Numbered from the stretch's first letter, positions 1-11,497 are shown. The stretch is DNA of 64,000 nucleotides from Lamellibrachia columna (GCA_963662155.1 OY759264.1:13443934-13507933), one strand, 5' to 3'. The notes: generated by a model not told the origin, from the letters alone. Translations and numbers: made by a program.

Positions 1-258
1 ATTACTTCGAACGCGATTCAGATAGTGTTGGCCGGACAATATCCCTCCGCCAATCCCCCGGGCAATATCCCTCAACCAATGCCCCCCGCCGGAAAATATC
101 CCTCCGTCAATCACCCCCCGGACAATATCCCTTCGCCAGTACCGCTGGACAATACCCCCCGCCAATACCCTCCCCGGGACAATGTCCCGCTAGGACAAAA
201 TCCCCGTATGACGATATTCCCCTCGGACTATATTCCTCCCCTATCAAAATCCCCATAG
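1..258. repeat. Degenerate minisatellite, GGACAATATCCC-type
   Basis: About ten loose copies of a 15-25 base unit centred on ggacaatatccctccg, separated by C-rich spacers. The same motif appears in reverse complement at 3693-3790, so the two blocks form an inverted pair about 3.5 kb apart. The reading frame open across it is proline-rich and only reflects the repeat. Confidence 0.75.
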
Positions 259-260
259 GC

Positions 261-1539
261 AAAATCCCCAAATTCATACTTAAAAAATTATCAATATACA
301 ATAATATTATCTACACAAATGCGACTGCATAATGCAATTTTAAAATATTAGTGTAGGCCCTTGTGTAATTTCGTGCAGAATGTTTGTTAAAAACAAACGT
401 TCACTTGATTTTGAATATTTATGTTATAAAAACTTTAAAAAATTATGGTGGCAATTTTTGTAAGCAGAATACGTTTAACAAAATTCAACATGGCGGCCAC
501 CATATAAACTGCACCATAATGTTATTTAAAATGATTCCTGACATGTTAGTAATGGTGACTAGAGTCCTTGGCATCGACATTACCCATTTATATATTAAAT
601 ATGTATTGTGTAGATATATGTGAGCAGTAGTAGATGCCCGTCATTTTGAATTTCAAAATGGCCATTTTGAATTTAAAGATGGCGGTTGCACAAAAAGAGA
701 GCATTAACTACTGTTGATGGCATTGCTATGCTCAGTCTTCAATGTTCCTTTCCAGTGATACCGTATATCACATAAGTATTATTTAAGTTACAAAGGTTTT
801 AAAAATAGGGTGGCAGATTCAAGATGGCCGCCAGATTGAACATGGACACTTTTCCCTGTATACTTGGCTTTAAGCTGATAATATGATGATATCTTATATA
901 CAGCGACATACACTTAAACAAACAATATTATGGATTAGGAAGGCTACGACAGCGACTTTTTATTTTAAAATGGCCGCCGTAAAACACTATAAGTAGTTGG
1001 TATGTAAAACCCAAATGCATGCACAATAATACATTTTGAAAAGAAATTGCAAACACCTCGCATGTTTCACACTGAACAAGCACCATACACTTTATACTAC
1101 TATAATAACAGGGTTATGAATAGTTCTAATTGAATGGCGAACTACTTTATACTTCAAGTGTTCGTCGACATTGTGTTGGCTAACGCAACCTCAAACATCG
1201 TCATAACTGGTTGACCCGATTTGCTCCTCGATGCAAGTCCTACACAGCCACAAACCTCAGTATTAATATTGTTAACAAGATAACTGCAATTCCTCTTGCA
1301 CCCACGTTTACATCCACCCTTGTTCTAAATTCATGATTGCTCCAGGGGCTGGTGGATTCAAACACAGAACAGGAACAAACCCACACTGTATAATATATTG
1401 AAAGTTATTAGAAAAATAATAGAAGTACGTTTTTCAAATTCAACTTAACGATGATAGATTACTTACAACACATAAAATATTGTCAGTTAAAGAACAACAT
1501 AGATTGAGCATAACATAACAGTACAGTCTACAACACTTA
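261..1539. other. AT-rich non-coding stretch with recurrent ATGGCGGCC-like motifs
   Basis: No supportable gene. The core atggcggc or atggccgcc recurs near 489, 656, 677, 822 and 969, usually preceded by AAG or AAA and embedded in similar 'ttcaaaatgg' or 'caagatgg' contexts, which suggests a decayed dispersed repeat. The motif resembles the known YY1/Pho binding consensus, but no function is shown here. Confidence 0.45.
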
Positions 1540-3250
1540 TTGATAATTTCCTACATCAACTCTCAGAAGGATTTTTTTCAAATCATCAGCTGGTATTTTA
1601 ATCAGCAGTATTTCAGATGACTTTCCCTATTTCATTTGCTTTCACTACAAACAACCTATTAATAACGTACCTAATTGTATATTTTTTGTATTAGAAAGTA
1701 TGATACTGACTGTCTAAATCAATTTAAAACAGAACTCATCAATTCAACTATTTATGATAAACTGAAAAGGATAAGGATACTAATCCTAACAACAATTACA
1801 ACCTGCGTAATGTAATAAATATGTTAAATATAATAAACACAAGCACAAAAAGTCACGTTGGATAACAAAAGGCATCATCATATGTTTAGAGACAAATTGT
1901 ATTCAAGAATAAAAAAAAACTTCTATACATGCAGCAGAATATGTAACTCTCAAAACAAATCTTCACACATATAATGCAATTCTTAATAGAAACATTCGAC
2001 TAGCTAAGCAAATGTATTATCAATCCAGTTTTGAAAGAAATAAGCACGATATTAAAATATGTGGTGTATGATTGAAAAAAAGGTATTCAGAAAACCCCAA
2101 AGAAAGAACATTGTCCTGACTACTTTAAAGTTGATGGCAAAATAGTAACTGACAAAAATACTATCGCCAATAAATTTAATTAATTTTTCATCAATATTGG
2201 GCCAACCCTTGCCTGTCAAACCACCAATACTGGAGATAAATATTTCAAAGAGTATTTGAAAAACCCAAGTCTACATACTTTTGATTTTAAGCCAATAAAC
2301 GAAAATCAAATTATGAGCATAATTGATAATTTACACCCAAAATCTAGTTGTGGGAAAGATGGTCTATAAACAAAAGTATTAAAGCTAATGAAAAATTAAA
2401 TTAGTGAAGCGGTCACACTAACTATTAATCAGTCAATAGCTACTGGCATATTGCCCGACAAACTAAAGATCCACTTAAATTGGGAGAGCCACATAAACAA
2501 AATAGCTAATACAATTATCAAAACAATTGTAATATTAAATAAACTTAAACATGTTTTACCTTTGATTAGTTTGTCTATAATGTATCATTCGCTCATTCTT
2601 CCCCACATAAATCATGGTATATTGGTGTGGGGACATCAAGCCCATCGCATTTATACTCCAAAAGAGAGCAATAAAATAATTACTTTAACGCTCACACAGA
2701 TCCCATTTACATGGAACTTAAATTTCTCAAGTTTGACGACATACACAAACTCGAACAACTCAAATTTTATTTCAAATTAATTAATAAGCTCTTAACAGAA
2801 TACTTCAATCACATCCAATACACACACAACTCTGAAATTCATCATACTACACACGTGGAAGAAATAATCTGTTTATTCCCAGAACCACACATAAATGTGC
2901 AACAAAGTATGTTAGACACAATATAATACAGACTGTTAACAATACTCCAAATATTATCCTTGAAAAAAAATTACTCACAGCCTATATGGTTTTTTCACTT
3001 ACATAAAAAAATATTTTATTAGGAATTATACATCATGCTGTCTTATTACTAACTGTTATATTTGTAAATATTTAACCTAAGCTACAATGGAGTCTCTTTG
3101 TACTGTAGTGACCATATGACTATGTAATATATTATTTGTTTTACTTTAATAGGCTCCCATGATAGCGACATTTGATGTCTTAATGGGAGTCTCCCTGACC
3201 TATCTTGAATTTTGTTTTATAACATGAGACAATAGGTCAAATAAAACACG
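1540..3250 (+). mobile_element. Decayed non-LTR retrotransposon (CR1/L2/Jockey-like), internally deleted
   Basis: Stop-interrupted reading frames resemble a non-LTR polyprotein in order. Around 1600 is an endonuclease-end segment (SDDFPYF-like). Near 1980-2040 is the linker 'ILNRNIRLAKQMYYQSSF'. At 2150-2460 is a pre-RT region with 'IIDNLHPKSSCGKDG'. The frame then jumps at about 2466 from LPDKLK straight to the post-palm 'LNWESHINKIA' block, so the RT catalytic palm including the YxDD region is deleted. The C-terminal block (WGHQAHRIY, then FDDIHKLEQLKFYFKL after a frameshift near 2705) follows to 2925. An AT-rich tail runs to about 3250. The element is dead. Its clade is uncertain; family membership rests on my reading of RT motifs. 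Confidence 0.75.
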
Positions 3251-3692
3251 TCTGAGTAGGTAATTTCACATTGTATTGTGACCGCCATTTCGAAACTCAA
3301 GATGTCGGCCATCAACTAATGGCCACATTATGTATGAATAACACATATATTAATACAAATAGGATTTTTTTAAGTATACTACCCAAAGATACTAAATCAA
3401 GTAAAAGTTTGCTTTTAACTAAGATTCTGCACAAAAGCATGTTCTATGACACAGTGGCCTACACTATACACTGTATTAATTTTCTTTTGGATAATTATAT
3501 AGACCGAACAGGTAACCGTGTAATTAACAAGAATGGATGCGTTTATTATTTCAATACAGGTTTGAGATATACACTCACAAATGCTTCGTCTTTGATTTCC
3601 TGAATTTACCCGTGACTCACACATATCACACATTAAAAACAGTAGACTGCATAATAATTTTATTATTGACTGTTGCTTTATTGTTGCTTTTG
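3251..3692. other. Unassigned spacer
   Basis: No convincing gene. It contains one more ATGGCGGCC-like motif pair at 3283-3310 and short reading frames with no recognisable family. Confidence 0.4.
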
Positions 3693-3790
3693 AACAGCGG
3701 ATATTGTCCGGGGGATATTGCCTAGAGAATTTTGTCCTGGGGGATATTGTCAGGGAGATATTAGCGGGGGGGGGTTTGTCAGGGGGTATT
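3693..3790. repeat. Inverted counterpart of the 1-258 minisatellite
   Basis: Units of the form 'ggatattgtccggggg' are the reverse complement of those at 1-258, including an 'attttgtcc' variant matching 'ggacaaaat' at 193-201. Together they bracket the decayed retroelement at 1540-3250. Confidence 0.7.
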
Positions 3791-3792
3791 AT

Positions 3793-4125
3793 GAATCTGA
3801 ATTGCCATGGATACGCGATTGTTTCGGCGTACAATTAACATTTTCGCGCGCATCTTTTCGCTATCAAATTTTTCATTTTATTCAAATTACTAGACGGGTT
3901 GGTCAGCGTTTCACGGTAGAAGAGGCAACCATTGCAAGTGCTTATGACACCATGCACTACCCAGTCAAGTTTTGGTAGGAAAATGCTAACGACAATGACA
4001 ACTTTATGCCCCCAAAATCATGTTCAACTACCGATGTCAAGTTTAAAATGTTTGATGTCGATCACGTAACTCTCAACAATCAAATAAAACACGCATAGTC
4101 TTACCAACGAGAGTACGTAATTACG
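3793..4125 (+). repeat. Dispersed repeat R1, copy 1
   Basis: About 330 bp that align in the same orientation with 48170-48478. Shared landmarks in order are 'gatacgcgattgtttcggc', 'cactacccagt' and 'acgtacgtaattacgaa'-type ends. Short open stretches inside are not conserved between the copies, so this is more likely a non-coding mobile repeat than an exon. Confidence 0.7.
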
Positions 4126-4172
4126 AACTCAAGGTTGCCACATATCCCAGAAGGACGGGATAAACACAGATA

Positions 4173-4258
4173 AACAAATGCTGGACTCTCGATAATCCAA
4201 TGGCTTCCTTGTCCACATGACATCTGGGCTTTTGCCTTGTATGGCAATCTTGTTAAAT
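4173..4258 (+). mobile_element. 3' tail of CR1-like family A, inverted relative to its body
   Basis: Reads 'actctcgataatccaatgg' then 'ttccttgtccac' and ends 'caatcttgttaaa'. That is the plus-strand sense of the tail found at 28761-28850 and 59277-59367 on the opposite strand. The adjoining element body at 4259-4470 lies in the other orientation, so tail and body are head to head. Confidence 0.75.
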
Positions 4259-4470
4259 ATGTAGATAATTTGTTCGATTAATTTTTGTCCTTTGTGAGAA
4301 TGTGTACATTCTTATATATAATCTACATTGATCGTTCACTAATGTTACTTCATTTCATCTAGTTTTATTATATTTCTTAAGTGACAAAAACTGTTTATAT
4401 CAATATTTTCATGTCCACTCAATATCTAAAAGAAAAAAAATTCAATTTTATCTCTTCTTCGTCTCAGTAG
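4259..4470 (-). mobile_element. CR1-like family A, decayed RT C-terminal fragment
   Basis: Nucleotide similarity to 28880-29140 and 59420-59650, for example 'caatattttcat' and 'cactcaatatct'. No open frame is left. It ends where the AGC/AGT array begins. Confidence 0.65.
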
Positions 4471-5088
4471 TAAAAAAGTGGTAGCAATAGCAGTAGCAGT
4501 AGCATTAGCAGCAGCAGTAGCAGCAGCAGTAGCAGCAGCAGTAGCAACAGCAACAGCAGCAGCAGCAGTAGTAACAGTGCTAGCAGTAGTAGCAGTAGTT
4601 GTTGTAGTAGTAGCAGTAGTAGTAGCAGTAGCAGTAGTAGCATAGTAGCAGTAGTAGAAGTAGCAGTAGCAGCAGGAACAGCAGTAGCAGCAGTAGTAGC
4701 AGCAGCAGCAGCAGTAGTACTAGTAGTAGTAGTGGTAGTGGTAGTGGTAGTGGCAGTGGCAGTGGCAGTGGCAGTGGCAGTGGCAGCAGCAGCAGTATTA
4801 GCAGTAGTAGTACTAGTAGTAGTAGTAGTAGTGGTAGTGGTTGTGGTAGTGGTAGTGGCAGTGGCAGTGGCAGTGGCAGTGGCAGCAGCAGCAGCAGTAG
4901 CAGTAGTAATGTTAATAGTAGTAGCAATAGTAGTAGTAGTAGCAGTTGGTTGTAGTAGCCGCCGCAACAGTAGCAGTAGCGGTAGCAGCGATAGGGGAAG
5001 AGGCAGCAGCAGCAGTAGCAGCAGCAGTAGCAGGAGCAGTAGCAATAGTAATAGTAGTCTTAGCATCAGTATTAGTAGTAGTAGTAGT

Positions 5089-5122
<34 letters not shown>
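4466..5122. repeat. Compound (AGC/AGT/GGC)n trinucleotide array
   Basis: About 650 bp of interspersed AGC, AGT and GGC/AGT triplets with internal blocks of 'agtggc' repeats. All long reading frames here (poly-Leu, poly-Val, poly-Ser) are artefacts of the repeat. Confidence 0.95.
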
Positions 5123-5123
<1 letters not shown>

Positions 5124-5149
5124 TGTATTAATAATCATGAGACGATGGT

Positions 5150-5995
5150 TATGATTTTGATGACTGTTATGATTTTGATAATGATGATGATTATTATGAT
5201 GATGATGATGATGATGATGATGACGACAACGACGATAACAACAACAACGACAACAACAATAATACTAGTAATTAATATATGCATCTGCAATCATTATACA
5301 CGAAATTATTCATTTCATAAGTTAATATATTAAAAAGTAACGCAGGTGATGCCCAAGAAACCCATTTCTGCTATTAGCGGGTCCACCTCTAGAAATTGGT
5401 ACATTAAATCAACGTGGAGTTTGTTTCAATATGTGCAATAAGATGCACACTGGTTTAACAATGTTAAAACGAACTAATTGTTGTGTAGTTATACATAACG
5501 TTGGCTTGTTCTTGGCTTAAAAATTGTAGAATGAAATTGATATACTAATATGCAATAAAAAATATAACATTTAATACCGAACCATTAATTCGTGATGATA
5601 ACAATTTAACATGAAAACATGCAACGTGCAATTAGTAGCATGCCCTAACATATATTTCAGCGGTAATCTGACAATACTTTTAACTGTTATATTTGAATGT
5701 ATGCGCTGAAACAGATAATTTGAAACTCAGACATTAGAGGCTACCATTGACACCTCTGACATATACCAGAACACTAACATAACGGTGATGTCGTGAACAA
5801 TTGCCGATGGAAGTACGACACGTAATTCAACCATATATGGTTTGACATCACAATGTGAATAATGAATATTCGACAACATCCGCCTTAGCAATCATGTTTA
5901 CAAATAATGTATTGTATTATTATTATGGCATACATCCGCCATATTAAACTTTCTCATATACTATTCTAGTTGAAACAACGTTGTTAACCCGTATA
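5150..5995. repeat. Segmental duplication copy 1 (non-coding part)
   Basis: Aligns in the same orientation with about 38540-39370. Both begin with a GAT/ATG and CAA-type microsatellite, then 'agcgggtccacct', 'taataccgaaccattaatt', 'acatcacaat', and end at the same junction with a CR1-like RT fragment. Divergence is substantial with many small indels, so the duplication is old. No gene seen. Confidence 0.8.
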
Positions 5996-6297
5996 TAGGT
6001 ACTAACATAAAAGAAAAGTACCTAGGAGTAACAATAAGTGCTGATATGAAAGTTTCAGAGCAGTGTGCTATTGCAGCTTCAAAGGATAATCACATTCTTG
6101 GGTTAGTTAGGAGAAATTTAACATACAAAGAAAAAGAGCTAATTATACCTCTGTATAGAGCAATAGTTAAGCATCATTTAGAATACTGCATACAAGCTTG
6201 GAGACAATATCGTAAGAAGGATATTGATACGTTGGACTGAATACAGAGGAGTGCAACAAAAATAATTCCAGAACTGGGAGAACTTAGGTATGAAGAG
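5996..6297 (+). mobile_element. CR1-like family A, RT C-terminal fragment
   Basis: Translated plus strand gives 'YLGVTISADMKVSEQCAIAA' followed by a long match to the family A post-RT region ('LEYCIQAWRQYRKKDIDTLD'). It corresponds to the copies at 59790-60000 (minus) and 39365-39600 (plus). There is a stop after DTLD. The fragment is cut off at 6297 by a different RT family. Confidence 0.85.
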
Positions 6298-7040
6298 TTT
6301 ACATGCTGCTAGAGAGCGCATCACGCCGCCACGTTGATTTTTCATGCCTATTGACACTTCTACACCGACGACAGTACGCGAAATAACAACCATCGTCACG
6401 AGAACGTGTAAAACGTGCAAGCTGATCCGCTACCTTCTGGTCTTGTAAACAGAACACTGACGCACTTGCGATCATTTTGCCGATGTACCAAATGCGTGTT
6501 TTTCGAAGGAACAATGCCGACTGAGCTGAAGCGAATATTTGTGCATCCACTACTCAAGAAGCCTTCGCTATGCAAGGACACGCTAAGTAATTACCGCCCA
6601 GTCAGCAATCTATCCCAACTTTCGAAAAGGTTGTTGCCACCAGATTGAACACTCACCTAGTCAATGAATTTCTGACGCATACAACGAGAGCAGGACTGCG
6701 CTTGACCGTCGACAAGGTACAATCGATGTACTCATCGATCTAAGCGCCGCAGTTGACACGATAGATCACGCAATACTACTGTATAGATCACGCAATACTA
6801 CTGTATCGCCTACAACGACGCTATAGCCTCGCCGGAGTGGCACTGCGTTGGCTGGAATCTTACCCACGAGATCGCAAGAAGAGTGTCGCCTTCGGCCGCG
6901 CGTCATCCAGCGAGAAGACTTTGATAACGGAAGTGCCGCAAGGATCAATGCTAAAACCACTCCTACTTTCATTACACGTGCAGCCGATCGGCGAGTCAAC
7001 TCATGTGTCTTTTGCATATTGTTGTTGAGGCTGGAGGTTG
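6298..7040 (+). mobile_element. Family B (L2/CR1-like) RT fragment, copy 1
   Basis: Contains the RT fingers segment 'LKRIFVHPLLKKPS' and 'LSNYRPVSNLSQLSKR', then a deletion, then motif A in broken frames around 'cgatctaagcgccgcagttg' (normally LSAAFDTIDH) and a 'LRWLESYPRDRK' equivalent. Homologous to 41380-42620, which keeps more of motif A. A short local duplication (agatcacgcaatactactgta) occurs at 6763-6804. Inactive. Confidence 0.8.
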
Positions 7041-7044
7041 TCCG

Positions 7045-7949
7045 GATCATGACGTCTTAATTTATCAAGTAATCATTCCGCGATTGTCAAATGTCTTGCG
7101 CAGTCATTTAATGTCGAATGTTCACAAAGTGAGCGATTTGGCCTTGGTGTTCCTCACGCAGTCTGTAGTACGTTCGACTCCGTTATATATGCGTGCCTGA
7201 CTAGAGCAACTGATAAGACAGACATGTTATCGAGACTTGTCATGGAAACAAATGTCTACATTTTAACTGACCAGTGAATTGTGGGATGCTTTCAATCGAG
7301 AGAACCCGGGTTCGAATCCTTTTGCTGCTGTTTCGAAGCTGTTGCAATTTCGTTCACTCAGCTGTATACTTATGTACCGCGCAACAGATCGATACAAAGA
7401 GGTGGATATCTGAGCGAATAGTCTTCGCATAGTAATTGCAGCGTGGCTGAATGCTTCCCAGAGAAGACAAGATGGCGTTGGAATGAACTGGTCTGTCAGA
7501 GGGTGAAGGGTAAAGCGCTTTGAATAGTCCTAAGGTCTGGATACCGGGCTATATAAGAACGTGCCTTTACCTCTGTCATGGAAACAGATATCTACGCACT
7601 ACAAAACCAACCTATTGTTATGGAAACATATACTTACATATTACACGACCATTAAATCGTCATGGACATTTTTGGACCAACAAATTATCATGCAAACGGA
7701 TGTCTACGCAATGTATGACCAACTAGTCGTCTATCAAGATTCATACTGCGCACAACGCTATAATTAATGACCAGTTGGACTGTTTCCAATAAGTGTAACA
7801 CTCCCTGAAAGCCATTACCACCAGACAGACATTTGTCTGAATAGGACTAACTATATCCACAGTGATCAGAATACATCGAATGCCGACAGGATGTTCAATC
7901 CATCAAATGCATATGGTTTATGCTCCTTTTGATTTTGTAGACGCAATGG

Positions 7950-7950
<1 letters not shown>
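7045..7950 (+). repeat. Dispersed repeat R2, copy 1 (interrupted by a SINE)
   Basis: Aligns in reverse orientation with 48830-49475. It contains a series of roughly 45-bp units built on 'gtcatggaaacggatgtcta', at least four visible between 7225 and 7700. The other copy lacks the 7276-7560 SINE, so that is a secondary insertion. The right end runs into (TA)n. No coding potential recognised. Confidence 0.75.
7276..7562 (+). mobile_element. tRNA-derived SINE, 5'-truncated
   Basis: Matches 12990-13250: 'gagagaacccgggttcgaatc' (box B region), 'cgaatagtcttcgcatagta', 'ggctgaatgcttcccagaga', and the 3' end 'gggctatataagaac'. The box A half is missing, as expected for incomplete target-primed reverse transcription. 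It lies inside repeat R2, giving a relative age. Confidence 0.8.
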
Positions 7951-8045
<95 letters not shown>

Positions 8046-8201
8046 CCATTGCGTCTACAAAATCAAAAGGAGCATAAACCATATGCATTTGATGGATTGA
8101 ACATCCTGTCGGCATTCGATGTATTCTGATCACTGTGGATATAGTTAGTCCTATTCAGACAAATGTCTGTCTGGTGGTAATGGCTTTCAGGGATTGTTAC
8201 A

Positions 8202-8202
<1 letters not shown>
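7794..8202. repeat. Large near-perfect palindrome with (TA)n centre
   Basis: The left arm 7794-7953 and right arm 8041-8202 are almost exact reverse complements of each other (single differences such as 'agggagtg' versus 'agggattg'). About 87 bp of (TA)n separates them. The arms are the end of repeat R2. Identical 71-residue reading frames on the two strands are a consequence of the palindrome. Confidence 0.95.

Positions 8203-8265
<63 letters not shown>
8203..8265. repeat. (TA)n microsatellite
   Basis: Uninterrupted TA dinucleotides directly abutting the right arm of the palindrome. Confidence 0.95.
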
Positions 8266-8267
<2 letters not shown>

Positions 8268-8363
8268 TGTTAATCTACATGAAGATTAGTCTTGTAGTCT
8301 TGTAATGTTCAGTTTGAGGCATTTTACATGTTCTTTCATATGAATTTATAATTAACCATTTAC

Positions 8364-8670
8364 CTTCTCCTGGGTTGTCGTTGTCATCCAGATCTCCTTC
8401 ATTATGTCTCTGCCAGTCAGGGTCATCCGTCGCGTCCAGCTCTTCGCTTTCATCCAAATTACTCCCTATTGTCTGCCGCTGCTGCGCACAGTCACCGAGA
8501 GTGGCTAACCCTTTATCTTTATTCAGATTACTAACTTCGTTCAGAGCATCCCACGGAATGTCGACATTGCTCAAGTGTATCACTGGATCTACTTCAGTGT
8601 CATAACCAAAGCTATCATCTTCGTTTTCGTAATCATCTTCATGGTATGAAACGTTTGCCAACGTACACAA
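8364..8670 (-). CDS. Possible internal exon of an acidic protein of unknown family
   Basis: The minus-strand open frame has non-repetitive, mixed composition and is rich in Asp/Glu: 'SYHEDDYENEDDSFGYDTEV' near the start and 'DATDDPDWQRHNEGDLDDND' near the end. It runs into a good 5' splice site, GAGAAG|GTAAAT, at about 8364. The frame opens with TTG, not ATG, and is preceded by a stop, so if real it would be an internal exon; a weak acceptor candidate is the 'gaag' at about 8632. I do not recognise the family. Neighbours are repeats, so it could also be a fragment of a transposon-encoded protein. Confidence 0.3.
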
Positions 8671-8903
8671 TTATATTAAGGTTATTTTATCAGTCATGTT
8701 TCCTGGAACAAGTTTAATACACAGCTTTTAGAAGGTGTCATGAATAACACTGCTACTATCACTGATCAACTATCATGACTACTCGCCTGAGTCATCCAAA
8801 AAACGTGGTCAATAGAGCTTAATATTCTTTATTACATCAGCAATCGTTGTATCACTGTGCTTTTACTATTCCCAGCTGCACATAACACATTGTATCCACA
8901 TGT

Positions 8904-10933
8904 TACACATAATGTTATATTTACACTTTCTCCACTTGCTGCTCAGGAAAACCTTGTATGTGCATGCACACTAACAGTATAACATAATGTTATATTTACA
9001 CTTTCTCCACTTGGTGCTCAGGAAAACCTTGTATGTACATGCACACTAACAGTATAACATAATGTTATATTTACACTTTCTCCACTTGCTGCTCAGGAAA
9101 ACCTTGTATGTGCATGCACACTAACAGTATAACATAATGTTATATTTACACTTTCTCCACTTGGTGCTCAGGAAAACCTTGTATGTACATGCACACTAAC
9201 AGTATAACATAATGTTATATTTACACTTTCTTCACTTGGTGCTCAGGAAAACCTTGTATGTACATGCACACTAACAGTATAACATAATGTTATATTTACA
9301 CTTTCTCCACTTGGTGCTCAGGAAAACGTTGTATGTACATGCACACTAACAGTATAACATAATGTTATATTTACACTTTCTCCACTTGCTGCTCAGGAAA
9401 ACCTTGTATGTGCATGCACACTAACAGTATAACATAATGTTATATTTACACTTCTCCACTTGGTGCTCAGGAAAACCTTGTATGTACATGCACACTAACA
9501 GTATAACATAATGTTATATTTACACTTTCTCCACTTGGTGCTCAGGAAAACCTTGTATGTACATGCACACTAACAGTATAACATAATGTTATATTTACAC
9601 TTTCTCAACTTGGTGCTCAGGAAAACCTTGTATGTACATGCACACTAACAGTTTAACATAATGTTATATTTACACTTTCTCCACTTGGTGCTCAGGAAAA
9701 CCTTGTATGTACATGCACACTAACAGTATAACATAATGTTATATTTACACTTTCTCCACTTGGTGCTCAGGAAAACCTTGTATGTACATGCACACTAACA
9801 GTATAACATAATGTTATATTTACACTTTCTCCACTTGGTGCTCAGGAAAACCTTGTATGTACATGCACACTAACAGTATAACATAATGTTATATTTACAC
9901 TTTCTCCACTTGGTGCTCAGGAAAACCTTGTATGTACATGCACACTAACAGTATAACATAATATTATATTTACACTTTCTCCACTTGGTGCTCAGGAAAA
10001 CCTTGTATGTACATGCACACTAACAGTATAACATAATGTTATATTTACACTTTCTCCACTTGGTGCTCAGGAAAACCTTGTATGTACATGCACACTAACA
10101 GTTTAACATAATGTTATAGTTACACTTTCTCCACTTGGTGCTCAGGAAAACCTTGTATGTACATGCACACTAACAGTATAACATAATGTTATATTTACAC
10201 TTTCTCCACTTGGTGCTCAGGAAAACCTTGTATGTACATGCACACTAACAGTATAACATAATGTTATATTTACACTTTCTCCACTTGGTGCTCAGGAAAA
10301 CCTTGTATGTACATGCACACTAACAGTATAACATAATGTTATATTTACACTTTCTCCACTTGGTGCTCAGGAAAACCTTGTATGTACATGCACACTAACA
10401 GTATAACATAATGTTATATTTACACTTTCTCCACTTGGTGCTCAGGAAAACCTTGTATGTACATGCACACTAACAGTATAACATAATGTTATATTTACAC
10501 TTTCTCCACTTGGTTCTCAGGAAAACCTTGTATGTACATGCACACTAACAGTTTAACATAATGTTATATTTACACTTTCTCCACTTGCTGCTCAGGAAAA
10601 CCTTGTATGTACATGCACACTAACAGTATAACATAATGTTATATTTACACTTTCTCCACTTGGTGCTCAGGAAAACCTTGTATGTACATGCACACTAACA
10701 GTATAACATAATGTTATATTTACACTTTCTCCACTTGGTGCTCAGGAAAACCTTGTATGTACATGCACACTAACAGTATAACATAATGTTATATTTACAC
10801 TTTCTCCACTTGGTGCTCAGGAAAACCTTGTATGTACATGCACACTAACAGTATAACATAATGTTATATTTACACTTTCTCCACTTGGTGCTCAGGAAAA
10901 CCTTGTATGTACATGCACACTAACAGTATAACA
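8904..10933. repeat. 75-bp satellite array, about 27 copies
   Basis: The period is exactly 75 bp: for example 'tatgtacatg' at 9781 recurs at 9856. Most copies differ by 0-3 bases. Each unit contains a 15-bp inverted repeat (ataacat-a-atgttat) and 'gtacatgcacac'. A 'gctgctc...gtgcatg' variant marks copies 1, 3 and 7. One copy near 9450 has lost a T. Sequence before 8904 and after 10933 is unrelated. Confidence 0.97.
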
Positions 10934-11420
10934 TTGGAATGTACTGGAACCCACCAGGTCAAAATGTCATGGCTTGTTTTCTTCATTCTTTAATGAAGTT
11001 ATAACTTGTTATATAATGCCCTCAGGGGGTATGATGTATTACACACAATTACAACGTATTGGTATTTGATGTTATGAGTTTACCTGTCTGGAAACTATGA
11101 TGTTGTAGACTTTGTAGAGGATCCAGCTACATCTGCAGATACGTGGTATTCAAAGGACAATCTAGGTAACCATGTGGGATACAAGGTCACATGACATTTT
11201 TAGTGCTTTCCATTGCACAAACAGTTACACGGTTTTCCCAGGACAATGAATAAGGATTCCTGCTGCTACTAAAATAAAACCACAGAAAATACCAAAATTG
11301 CAGATACGAGGTTTTCTAAGAACATCGACGATAAACTAATTCGTTAATAATAATAATAATACTAATTAAGATGTGCAAATAAATATAAACATAGACCATA
11401 CGAGAAAGTAAACTAAAAAG
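10934..11420. other. Unassigned spacer
   Basis: No gene, transposon or tandem repeat that I can support. Confidence 0.4.
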
Positions 11421-11497
11421 AAACTAAACAGTATAAAATAAATAAAACATAAGATAACTGTAATCTTATGTTTTATTTGTTTTATACTGTTTAGTTT
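11421..11497. repeat. 35-bp hairpin with 7-nt loop
   Basis: Left arm 11421-11455 and right arm 11463-11497 are reverse complements with one mismatch in 35; the loop is 'aactgta'. AT-rich. It could be a fold-back remnant or a small hairpin transcript; nothing else supports either. Confidence 0.85.

Noticed and set aside
4464..5154. Long Leu, Val and Ser frames on both strands
   Set aside because: Triplet repeat artefacts.
8275..8363. C-terminal extension of the acidic frame past 8364
   Set aside because: A good GTAAAT donor interrupts it and composition changes to AT-rich.
8904..10933. CRISPR-like regular array
   Set aside because: Units are contiguous with no variable spacers, in a eukaryotic context.
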